From an uncultured Clostridia bacterium (GTDB taxonomy: Bacteria; Bacillota; Clostridia; Christensenellales; Aristaeellaceae), in contig CAKTUU010000019.1 in assembly GCA_934621505.1 (NCBI GenBank), forward strand, positions 1-41,167: a DNA stretch of 41,167 nt. The letters are read 5' to 3'. The notes below the pieces were generated by a model. That model was not told the DNA's origin and did no database searches. It was given only the letters and a program-made list of their open reading frames with translations. Within the stretch, counting starts at the first letter, position 1. Each line of letters opens with the position of its first letter. Shown piece after piece: positions 23,492 through 30,285 of the stretch. The translations under genes were made by a program, and so were the position numbers.

Positions 23492-25621
23492 TTACTTCAT
23501 CAGGGTAAATTTGGAGAACACGCCGGCCAGGGTGTTGGCCACGGTAGACATGGTCTTGATGAAGATGTCCAGCGCAACGCCCACCACGTCCTTGCGGGTA
23601 TCGCCCACGGTGTCGCCGGTAACGGCCGCCTTGTGCGCCGCGGAGCCCTTGCCATGGCCCTCCAGGCTGCCGCTTTCAATGTACTTCTTGGCATTGTCGA
23701 AAGCGCCGCCGGAGTTGCCCATAAAGATGGCCCGGGGAATGGCCACGATGGTGGCGCCGATCAGCAGGCCGCCCACAAAGTCCACGCCAAACAGGAAGCC
23801 GCCGATGATGGGCAGCACCAGCGCCAGCACGGAGGGGGCCAGCATCTTGCGCAGGGCCTGCTTGGCCGCCAGGGTGATCAGTCGGTTGTAATCGGGGCGG
23901 GCCGTGCCTTCCAGCACGCCGGGCATGGACAGCTGCCGGTCGCCCTCGTCCGCCATCAGACGGGCGGATTCAATGGTGTTGTCCGTCAGCAAAGCGCTGA
24001 AGTATTCAATCAGCGCGCCGCCGATGATACCGCCAGCCACCACAATGTAGGAGGCCATGTTCAGGATGGGTTCCGCGTCTACGGGAGAGTAGTTGCCCAC
24101 ATAGGCCACAATCAGGGACACGGTGGCAAACGCGGCGCTGCCGATGGCAAAGCCCTTGCCGATGGCGGCGGTGGTATTGCCCACAGCGTCCAGCTTATCG
24201 GTAATCACACGCACATTGCCGGGCAGGTGGCAGCTTTCCGCCAGACCGCCCGCGTTGTCCGCGATGGGGCCAAAGGCGTCGATGGATACGGTAGCGCCTA
24301 CAAACGCCAGCATGCCCAGAGAGGACAGTGCGATGCCGTAGGAGCCGCAGATTTTGCCGGAGATAAACAGCGCCACGCCAATAACCAGAATGGGCAGCAG
24401 GCAGGAGCGAGAGCCGATAGCGTCGCCCTTGGTAATCACAAAGGCCTCGCCCTCGGTGGCCATTTCCGCCAGCTGGCGGGTGGGCTTATGATCGGTGCTG
24501 GTGTAGTATTCGGTGATGGAGCCGATCGCGATGCCGCTGATGATGCCCAGCACGCTGGACAGCCAGGGGGACCACCAGCCCAGACGGAAGTCGTCGTACA
24601 GGGGTACGTTGCGGAACACCACAAAGGCGGAAATCAGGCCCAGCACAATGGTGGAGCCGGCGGAAATCCAGGTCGCCAGGTCCAGCTCATGGGAGGGGTT
24701 GTCGCCCATCTTGCGGCGAGCCGCGCTGCCCAGGCCAATCAGGCAGCCCAGCAGACCGCCGCCCGCCAGCAGCACGGGGAACAGGATGGTGGCGTTAAAG
24801 GTGGCCTCGGTGGCCGCGCCGCCCTTCAGCAGGGAACCGCGGAAGATGGTTACGGCGATCATCATGGCCGCGGACAGGGTGGCCACAAAGCTCTCCAGCA
24901 GGTCGGAGCAGTTGCCGGCGATGTCGTTTACGTTGTCGCCGATAAAGTCGGCCACCACGTTGGGCACGCGGCTGTCGTCCTCGGGCATGTCGTGGCGCAG
25001 CTTGGCCAGAATGTCGGAGGAGATATCCGCCGCCTTGGTGTAGTTGCCGCCGGCCACACGGTTAAACATGGCCACCAGGGAGCAGCCCAGGGAGTAGGTG
25101 GAAATGCGCATGATGGTGGGGTTGCAGGTCAGCAGGGGCCACAGGCCGGTGCCTTCCGCCTGGTAATGCACGCCGTTCCAGATCAGCAGAACCAGCAGAA
25201 GACCCAGCATGCCAAAGGCCTGCACGCTCAGGCCGCTGATGCTGCCGCCGCACAGGGCAACCTTGACGGTTTCGCCAATGGACAGGGTCTTGCGGGCGGT
25301 GTTGGCGGTGCGCACGTTGGCGTAGGTGGCACTGCGCATGCCCAGAATGCATACGGCACTGCTCATGCAGGCACCCATCAGGAAGGTAATGCCGCTGGTT
25401 TTTTCCACAAATACGCTGAATACCAGAGCCACCCCTGCCACCACAATGGCGATGGTGCGATATTCCGTCTTCATGAACGTGCTTGCGCCGTCCCGAATAA
25501 TTTTGGCCATTTCAGCCATTTCAGGCGTGCCCTCGTCCATTTTGCGGATACGGGCATAGTTGTAAAAGATGTACCCAATGGATGCCAGGATGATTGCCGT
25601 GATCACCAGATACCAAACCAT
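23492..25621 (-). CDS. hppA: Membrane-bound ion-pumping pyrophosphatase, potassium-dependent type
   Basis: Pumps protons or sodium ions across the membrane using pyrophosphate. It has 709 residues and around 16 membrane segments. Pyrophosphate- and magnesium-binding motifs are present: a D-x3-D-x3-K pattern in ADISSDILAK, IPEDD-like MPEDDSR, and FIGDNVNDIAGNCSDLLESF with the pump Glu. The motif GNTTAAIGKG (about 481-490) has Ala where potassium-independent enzymes have Lys, placing it in the potassium-dependent class. Whether it pumps H+ or Na+ is not decided. The frame is open to 25729, but ATG 25621 has GGGGAAAGGA at proper distance and begins with the first membrane helix. It is divergent from the KdpD/KdpE-like genes. 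Confidence 0.95.
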   Translation of the reverse strand: MVWYLVITAIILASIGYIFYNYARIRKMDEGTPEMAEMAKIIRDGASTFMKTEYRTIAIVVAGVALVFSVFVEKTSGITFLMGACMSSAVCILGMRSATYANVRTANTARKTLSIGETVKVALCGGSISGLSVQAFGMLGLLLVLLIWNGVHYQAEGTGLWPLLTCNPTIMRISTYSLGCSLVAMFNRVAGGNYTKAADISSDILAKLRHDMPEDDSRVPNVVADFIGDNVNDIAGNCSDLLESFVATLSAAMMIAVTIFRGSLLKGGAATEATFNATILFPVLLAGGGLLGCLIGLGSAARRKMGDNPSHELDLATWISAGSTIVLGLISAFVVFRNVPLYDDFRLGWWSPWLSSVLGIISGIAIGSITEYYTSTDHKPTRQLAEMATEGEAFVITKGDAIGSRSCLLPILVIGVALFISGKICGSYGIALSSLGMLAFVGATVSIDAFGPIADNAGGLAESCHLPGNVRVITDKLDAVGNTTAAIGKGFAIGSAAFATVSLIVAYVGNYSPVDAEPILNMASYIVVAGGIIGGALIEYFSALLTDNTIESARLMADEGDRQLSMPGVLEGTARPDYNRLITLAAKQALRKMLAPSVLALVLPIIGGFLFGVDFVGGLLIGATIVAIPRAIFMGNSGGAFDNAKKYIESGSLEGHGKGSAAHKAAVTGDTVGDTRKDVVGVALDIFIKTMSTVANTLAGVFSKFTLMK

Positions 25622-25735
25622 GTTCCTTTCCCCTTTATTCTTTATTTGATCAAGCGGTGTCGCCTGCTTGTCATTCATATGGCCGCAGTTGGTTTTGATG
25701 AATCCGTCGTTCGGAATCAAATATGCCAAATTTCT

Positions 25736-25841
25736 GCTAATTCTAATATTCGATGTGCTTTTGCAAAATTCCTGCCTTCTTTCCCATAAAAATCGAATTT
25801 TGTGTTATCATATCGCGAAACGCCGCTAATTTCCCGCTAAT
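25736..25841 (+). promoter_or_regulatory. GCTAAT repeats upstream of the Kdp-like genes
   Basis: CGCTAAT occurs at 25824-25830 and 25835-25841, starts 11 bases apart, one helical turn. A third GCTAAT is at 25736-25741. OmpR/KdpE-family regulators bind direct repeats with about this spacing. The pair is about 60 bases upstream of the predicted transcription start, a normal place for an activator. The assignment to the adjacent regulator is inference. Confidence 0.35.
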
Positions 25842-25884
25842 CTTTTGTTTCACTCATAATTCTTCGTGCGCTTTTTGTGGGGCG

Positions 25885-25893
25885 TGGTATAAT
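25885..25893 (+). promoter_or_regulatory. Extended -10 promoter of the Kdp-like operon
   Basis: TGGTATAAT combines the TG extension with a perfect TATAAT (25888-25893). The -35 region is poor, as expected for extended -10 or activated promoters. The kinase start follows 40 bases later. Confidence 0.6.
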
Positions 25894-25932
25894 CATTGTG
25901 TTTTGATTTTTAGGGAAGGAGGGACCGATTCC

Positions 25933-27006
25933 TTGAAGCCTCGTGGTAAAAAGTACGGACCTGTCCTGAAGGACACGGGTTTGACGCTGCTTCTTCTGGC
26001 CGCCGCCATCCTGCTCTGTACCTGGTTATTTCAGCTGGACCCGGACAATTCTTCCTTTTTTGCCATGCCGGTTTTTATGCTGGCCGTCACCCTTACCTCC
26101 TTCTTTACCCAGGGGTACGGGTACGGCATTTTCCAGTCCGTCGTCAGCGTTATCTGTGTCAATTGGCTTTTTTCTGAACCCTTTGGGGTGTTTACCCTTG
26201 ATTTGGCCGACTATCCCCTTACCTTTGCCACCATGCTGGTGGTTTCGCTGCTGATTTCCACCCTTACCTCCAAGGTAAAGCGTCAGGAACAGCAGCGTTT
26301 TGAACTGGAGCGGGAAAACCTGCTGGCCAATTTGCTCCGCTCCGTATCCCATGATATCCGCACGCCGCTGACCTCCATTTTGGGCGCCAGCTCCGTCATT
26401 TTGGAAAGCCCCGGCATTTCCCCGGAAACCCAGCGGGAGTGGGTGGGCGAAATTCACAAGGACGCGCAATAGCTGATGCGCATGACCGAAAACCTGCTTG
26501 CCGTCACCCGCTGCGCCAATGCCGGCGTGGCCATCAAAACCGAGGCGGAAGTGGTGGAGGAGGTTATCAGCGGCGCGGTGGTGAAATTTCGCCGCAAAAC
26601 TCCGGACATGCGGGTGGAGGTTCGCAGGCCTCAGGAAATCATTCTGGCCCGCATGGACGCCGTGCTGATTGAGCAGGTGCTGGTCAACCTGTTTGAAAAC
26701 TCCGCTTTGCACAGCAAAACGGCCACCCGCATTCGAGTCGAGATTTTTCAGGAGGGTAAGCGGGTGCATATCCGCGTCACGGATAACGGGCAGGGCTTTT
26801 CCCCTGACCAGCTGCCTGGGGTTTTTGACAGCTATGCGGGACGCAACCGTGAAGCGACGCTTCGCCGCACCACAGGCATTGGCCTGAGCGTTTGTCAGGC
26901 CATAATCCACGCTCACAGCGGCGAAATAACCGCCTGCAATTCCGCCGATGGCGGCGCTCAAATTGATTTTTGGCTTCCGGGAGAGGAGGACCCCCATGCC
27001 GAATGA
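25933..27006 (+). pseudogene. kdpD: KdpD-like sensor histidine kinase broken by an in-frame TAG
   Basis: Short KdpD-like membrane kinase of about 357 residues without the N-terminal KdpD and Usp domains. Three to four membrane helices (about 13-110, DUF4118-like) lead to the phospho-acceptor SHDIRTPLTS (H140). Codon 180 (26470-26472) is TAG. Reading on in the same frame gives RMTENLLAVTR, LVNLFENSALHS (N box), DNGQGFSP and GIGLSVCQAI, a complete ATPase domain. KdpD relatives have Trp at the stop (DAQWLIRM), so a single TGG to TAG change explains it. The start is TTG 25933 with AAGGAGG ten bases upstream. A separate second product from ATG 26476 is conceivable but has no good ribosome binding site. 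TAG is a normal stop elsewhere in the window. Confidence 0.85.
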
Positions 27007-27706
27007 TACCCGTGTGCTGGTTGTGGAGGATGACGCCGGCATCAGCCGGTTTTTAAAGCAGACCCTGATGACCAACGGCTATGATGTTTTGGAGGCCTTT
27101 ACCGGCAAACAGGCTATACATCTGATTCAGTCCTGCTGTCCGGATTGCATTTTGCTGGACTTGGGGCTGCCGGATATGGACGGCAATGAAATTATTCAGA
27201 ACGTCCGCAGCTGGACCCGCACGCCCATTGTGATCGTATCCGCCCGGGGTATGGAGCAGGACAAGGCCACGGCCCTGGATCTGGGCGCGGACGATTACCT
27301 GATTAAGCCCTTTGGCACCATTGAATTATTGGCCCGCATCCGCACCGCCCTGCGGCATACACGTACATCAGCGGAAAACGACAGCATCGCCCTGAACGGC
27401 ACCTATGTAACCGGCGATTTAACCATCGACTATCGCAAATACCGGGTCTATCTTGCCGGGCAGGACGTGAACCTGACGCCTAACGAATACCGCATCGTGG
27501 CCCTGCTGGGGCAGCACGCCGGACGAGTGGTCACCTACAGGTCCATGATGCTGGAGCTGTGGGGCCCCTTTGCCTGCCGGGACAACAAGATTCTGCGGGT
27601 GCATATGGCGAATATCCGCCGCAAAATCGAGCCCGATCCCGATTCGCCCCGGTACATATTTACGGAAGCGGGCGTTGGTTACCGGCTGGCGGAGCCGCAG
27701 GCGTAG
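26996..27706 (+). CDS. kdpE: KdpE-like response regulator (OmpR/PhoB family)
   Basis: DNA-binding response regulator of 236 residues. The receiver domain has VVEDDAG, the phospho-acceptor Asp in CILLDLGLPDMDG, SARG and the Lys in YLIKPFG. The winged helix follows (LTPNEYRIVALL, then HMANIRRKIE and GVGYRLAEP). GAGAGGAGGA precedes the ATG, and it overlaps the kinase gene by 11 bases. Because its kinase is interrupted, it may be unphosphorylated or served by another kinase. No kdpFABC potassium pump genes are present; the nearest transporter is the divergent, potassium-dependent pyrophosphatase. Confidence 0.9.
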   Translation: MPNDTRVLVVEDDAGISRFLKQTLMTNGYDVLEAFTGKQAIHLIQSCCPDCILLDLGLPDMDGNEIIQNVRSWTRTPIVIVSARGMEQDKATALDLGADDYLIKPFGTIELLARIRTALRHTRTSAENDSIALNGTYVTGDLTIDYRKYRVYLAGQDVNLTPNEYRIVALLGQHAGRVVTYRSMMLELWGPFACRDNKILRVHMANIRRKIEPDPDSPRYIFTEAGVGYRLAEPQA

Positions 27707-27788
27707 TTTTTTTCTGAAGCAAACTGGCGAAATGCTTCCGCGTTCCGCCAGTCAGACTGCTGAAAAGCCCCTATATGAGAGCGCTCGT

Positions 27789-27903
27789 CCACGAACACGG
27801 CTACGCTGGTTCGCGGGTTATGCCGCAAGGCTTAGGGGCTCCGCCCCTAAAACCCTGGCAGGAGGCAGTGCCTCCTGCACCTCCGGTTTTTTAACACGCT
27901 GAG
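27789..27903. repeat. Dispersed multi-hairpin repeat, copy 2 (inverted)
   Basis: Reverse-complement match of 16047-16168. This copy is the better preserved. It contains two perfect palindromes: TTAGGGGC/GCCCCTAA (27832-27839 with 27843-27850) and GCAGGAGGC/GCCTCCTGC (27858-27866 with 27870-27878), plus a third CGAAC/GTTCG hairpin. A T/A-rich edge (TTTTTTAA) lies near the end. It sits after the kdpE-like gene; no coding sequence is apparent. Confidence 0.8.
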
Positions 27904-27934
27904 TTCACCTGACGGCGAGCCTTTTATTTTTTAC

Positions 27935-27980
27935 AAAAAAGGAGCCTGATTTTCCTTATCGGGAAAATCAGGCTCCTTTT
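27935..27980. terminator. Bidirectional terminator ending the ribosomal superoperon
   Basis: AAAAGGAGCCTGATTTTCC pairs with its complement around a loop of a few bases (27937-27980), with A and T runs outside. It lies about 60 bases after rpmJ on the minus strand and also closes the Kdp-like operon on the plus strand. Confidence 0.9.
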
Positions 27981-28040
27981 CGCCAAACACTGCTGCCCTT
28001 GCATATTTCCATGCAGACGGGTCAGCAGCCGTGAGCTTCA

Positions 28041-28154
28041 TCAGCCCTGCTTCTGCTTGTGCTTGGGGTTCTCGCAGATCACCATGACGCGGCCCTTGCG
28101 CTTGATGATCTTGCACTTTTCACAAATGGGCTTTACCGAGGGACGTACCTTCAT
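28041..28154 (-). CDS. rpmJ: 50S ribosomal protein L36 (zinc-binding form)
   Basis: Small 37-residue protein of the large subunit. MKVRPSVKPICEKCK has the first two zinc ligands, and a third Cys (VICENPKH) and His complete the C-C-C-H set, the zinc-containing (C+) form. AAGGAGG is eight bases from the ATG. It is the last gene before the terminator; in most Firmicutes rpsM would follow. Confidence 0.96.
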   Translation of the reverse strand: MKVRPSVKPICEKCKIIKRKGRVMVICENPKHKQKQG

Positions 28155-28201
28155 GATGGTTTCCTCCTTCTGGAACGGCCGCGAGCGACCGTAAATCGCC
28201 T

Positions 28202-28423
28202 TTAGTTCTTGGAGCGCCAGGTAATCCTGCCGCGGGTCAAATCATAGGGCGAAAGTTCGACCGTAACCTTATCGCCGGGATAGATGCGGATGAAGTTCAT
28301 GCGCATCTTACCCGAAATCTGTGCCATGATCCGGTGCCCGCCGGGGAGCTCCACTTTGAAGTTCGCGTTGGGAAGCGCCTCGATAACCGTGCCTTCCATT
28401 TCAATGACATCACTCTTGGACAA
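28202..28423 (-). CDS. infA: Translation initiation factor IF-1
   Basis: A 73-residue OB-fold protein that binds the ribosomal A site during initiation. The sequence SKSDVIEMEGTVIEALPN and the end TRGRITWRSK are typical. The start is TTG at 28423, with AAGGAGG nine bases upstream; no ATG fits the family N-terminus. The start lies inside the end of the KOW gene (14-base overlap), so its translation is probably coupled. Confidence 0.96.
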   Translation of the reverse strand: MSKSDVIEMEGTVIEALPNANFKVELPGGHRIMAQISGKMRMNFIRIYPGDKVTVELSPYDLTRGRITWRSKN

Positions 28424-28757
28424 GCGCGCCTTCCTCCTTTTTCTGATTCCCGGCGGCCTTTTGCGGCTGGCCGGTCTGGGTTTCGTAAGCAGCCCTGCAG
28501 GCGGCAATGGCCTTGCGGACGTCGCTGTCCTGCACAGGCCCGCCGCTTTCGCCGCGCCCGGATACCGCAATGGTCAGGGGCAGCGCCCGCAGGTGCTTGA
28601 TTTGCTTTTTTTTGGGCTTTGCCAGCCCGCGCGTCGTACCGTTCACCAGCAGCACCTGGCGGTCGTCCAGCACGCTCAAAACGGCATACCAGCCTCCCGC
28701 GTCATGCCCCCGGGTGGAAATCACAACACGCCCGGCTTCTGTCGGCTTTGCTTTCAC
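28410..28757 (-). CDS. KOW-domain RNA-binding protein (L14e-like)
   Basis: A 115-residue protein with an N-terminal KOW-type fold: VVISTRGHDAGGWYAVLS then DDRQVLLVNGTTRGLAKP, resembling the eukaryotic/archaeal L14e domain. A basic, Lys-rich stretch follows (KPKKKQIKHLR). The start is GTG 28757, which overlaps the map stop by four bases and has GGAGG upstream. Genes of this kind occur between map and infA in many Clostridia; a ribosome-linked role is inferred from position. The last third is charged and probably disordered. Confidence 0.8.
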   Translation of the reverse strand: MKAKPTEAGRVVISTRGHDAGGWYAVLSVLDDRQVLLVNGTTRGLAKPKKKQIKHLRALPLTIAVSGRGESGGPVQDSDVRKAIAACRAAYETQTGQPQKAAGNQKKEEGALVQE

Positions 28758-29533
28758 TCGGCTTCCTCCGTCAATACATATCCGGGGAAGGTCATCAATT
28801 CCGGCAGGCCATGCTCGTTAATGGCAATGGTATGCTCATAGTGAGAGCATACGCTTCCATCATCGGTTACAATGGTCCAGCCGTCGTCCAGCTCAGCCAC
28901 GTGATAGTCCCCCATGGCAATCATGGGTTCAATCGCCAGGGTCATGCCCGCCCGCAGGCGGGTGCCGTGCCCCTCGCGGCCAAAGTTGGGTACGCTGGGT
29001 TCCTCGTGCATGGCGCGTCCAATGCCGTGACCGGTCAGGTCGCGAATCACGCCGTAGCCAAAGCTCTCGGCGTAGGTCTGGATGGCGTGCCCGATATCCC
29101 CCAGGTGGTTGCCGTTGAGGGCCTTGCGAACGCCCTTGAAGAAGCATTCCTCGGTCACATCGATCAGCTGCTGGTTTTCCGCGCTGATTTTGCCAACGCC
29201 AACGGTGAAAGCGCTGTCCGCCTGCCAACCGTCCAGAACGAGCCCGCAGTCAATGGAAAGCACGTCGCCCTCCTTGATGATAGCGGTGTCGGAAGGAATG
29301 CCATGCACCACTTCCTCATTGATGGACGCGCAGATGGAGGCAGGATAGCCCTGATAGTCCAAAAAGGACGGGATTGCCTTGTGCTTGCGGATCAACTGCT
29401 CGGCGTACACGTCAAGCTCTGCCGTGCTCATGCCCGGCTTAATCGCCTCCCGAAGGCGGCAAAGCACCTCGTAGAGAAGCGCGCCGGACTTCCGCATGCA
29501 GTCCAGCTGTTGCGCGTTCTTCAGATAAATCAT
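28754..29533 (-). CDS. map: Methionine aminopeptidase, type I
   Basis: Removes the initiator Met from new proteins. It has 259 residues. Two-metal ligands are found in SIDCGLVLDGWQADSAFT (two Asp), TGHGIGRAMHEEP (His), AIEPM (Glu) and the C-terminal HTIAINEHG block. INEEVVHGIP carries the conserved substrate His. The start overlaps the adk stop by four bases. The N-terminus lacks an SH3-type extension, the usual Firmicutes short form. Confidence 0.96.
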   Translation of the reverse strand: MIYLKNAQQLDCMRKSGALLYEVLCRLREAIKPGMSTAELDVYAEQLIRKHKAIPSFLDYQGYPASICASINEEVVHGIPSDTAIIKEGDVLSIDCGLVLDGWQADSAFTVGVGKISAENQQLIDVTEECFFKGVRKALNGNHLGDIGHAIQTYAESFGYGVIRDLTGHGIGRAMHEEPSVPNFGREGHGTRLRAGMTLAIEPMIAMGDYHVAELDDGWTIVTDDGSVCSHYEHTIAINEHGLPELMTFPGYVLTEEAE

Positions 29534-30159
29534 CGGATCGCCTCAAGTGTAGTCAGAATCTCGGCCGTAATCGACTCCAGGTCGCCGCCGCCAAAGATAT
29601 TCTTCAGCTTGCCCTGGCTCTGGTAATGGTCAATCAGCGGGGCCGTTTTCTGGTGATATACCTTCAACCGGTTCAGTACGGTTTCAGGCTTGTCGTCATC
29701 GCGTTGAATCAGGGGCGTATCGCAGGCCTTGCAATCGGTGGCGCCGTTTAAGCGGTCCACATGAAAGGGCGCGCCGCAGGCAGGGCATACTCGCCGGCCG
29801 CTCAGCCGGTTTACCAATACTTCATCCGGCACATCCAGATTGATGGCCGCGTCGATATCGGCAAACTCGCTCAGCGCCTTGGCCTGCTCCACCGTGCGGG
29901 GGAAACCGTCCAGAATGTAGCCGTTGCGGCAGTCATCCATGGCCAGCCGTTCCTTCACGATATCAATGACCACCTGGTCGGGCACCAGCTGTCCCTGATC
30001 CATATATTCCTTTGCTTTCAGCCCGGTTTCCGTCTGGTTGGCAATGGCGGAGCGCAGCATGTCGCCCGTGGAAATCTGGGGAATGCCCAGCTTCTGGCAT
30101 ACAATCTGCGCCTGGGTACCTTTGCCCGCGCCGGGAGGGCCCAGGAAAATGATATTCAT
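29530..30159 (-). CDS. adk: Adenylate kinase with zinc-type LID
   Basis: Interconverts ATP plus AMP and two ADP. It has 209 residues. The P-loop is GPPGAGKGTQ; the AMP site has ISTGDMLRSA, and DGFPRTVEQA follows. The LID has four Cys (CPAC and CKAC, about 126-150), the zinc-binding form of Gram-positives. Two ATGs are close together: 30165 is almost on top of AAGGAGG, so 30159 (seven bases away) is chosen. An unusual repeat pair precedes it in the 125-base gap after secY. Confidence 0.95.
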   Translation of the reverse strand: MNIIFLGPPGAGKGTQAQIVCQKLGIPQISTGDMLRSAIANQTETGLKAKEYMDQGQLVPDQVVIDIVKERLAMDDCRNGYILDGFPRTVEQAKALSEFADIDAAINLDVPDEVLVNRLSGRRVCPACGAPFHVDRLNGATDCKACDTPLIQRDDDKPETVLNRLKVYHQKTAPLIDHYQSQGKLKNIFGGGDLESITAEILTTLEAIR

Positions 30160-30179
30160 GTCCATTCCTCCTTCTGCTC

Positions 30180-30276
30180 TGTATGCACGGATGAAGCCGC
30201 TAACGCGCGGCACACATGCAGATACCGCGATGGGTAAATGTGCCGTGCCGCGCCTTAGCGGCGCATCATTCGTACA
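30180..30276. repeat. BIME-like inverted repeat pair between secY and adk
   Basis: Two related units of about 38 bases (30180-30217 and 30238-30276) lie head to head. Unit one reads GATGAAGCCGCTAACGCGCG; the reverse of unit two reads GATGCGCCGCTAAGGCGCGG, so the arms pair with a few mismatches around a 20-base centre. Each arm can also fold alone (GCCGC/GCGGC). This is like the bacterial interspersed mosaic elements built from two REP units. Confidence 0.6.
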
Positions 30277-30285
30277 GCGGACGCT

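Noticed and set aside
23393..25789. A 798-codon open frame on the plus strand opposite hppA
   Set aside because: It is very rich in Gly, Ala, His and Gln, shows no family motif, and mirrors the third-position GC bias of a strong hppA gene. It is an antisense shadow.
26470..26472. TAG as a recoded sense codon in the KdpD-like gene
   Set aside because: TAG ends other intact genes here (penicillin-binding protein, kdpE-like, phosphoesterase), so general recoding is unlikely; a point mutation is simpler.
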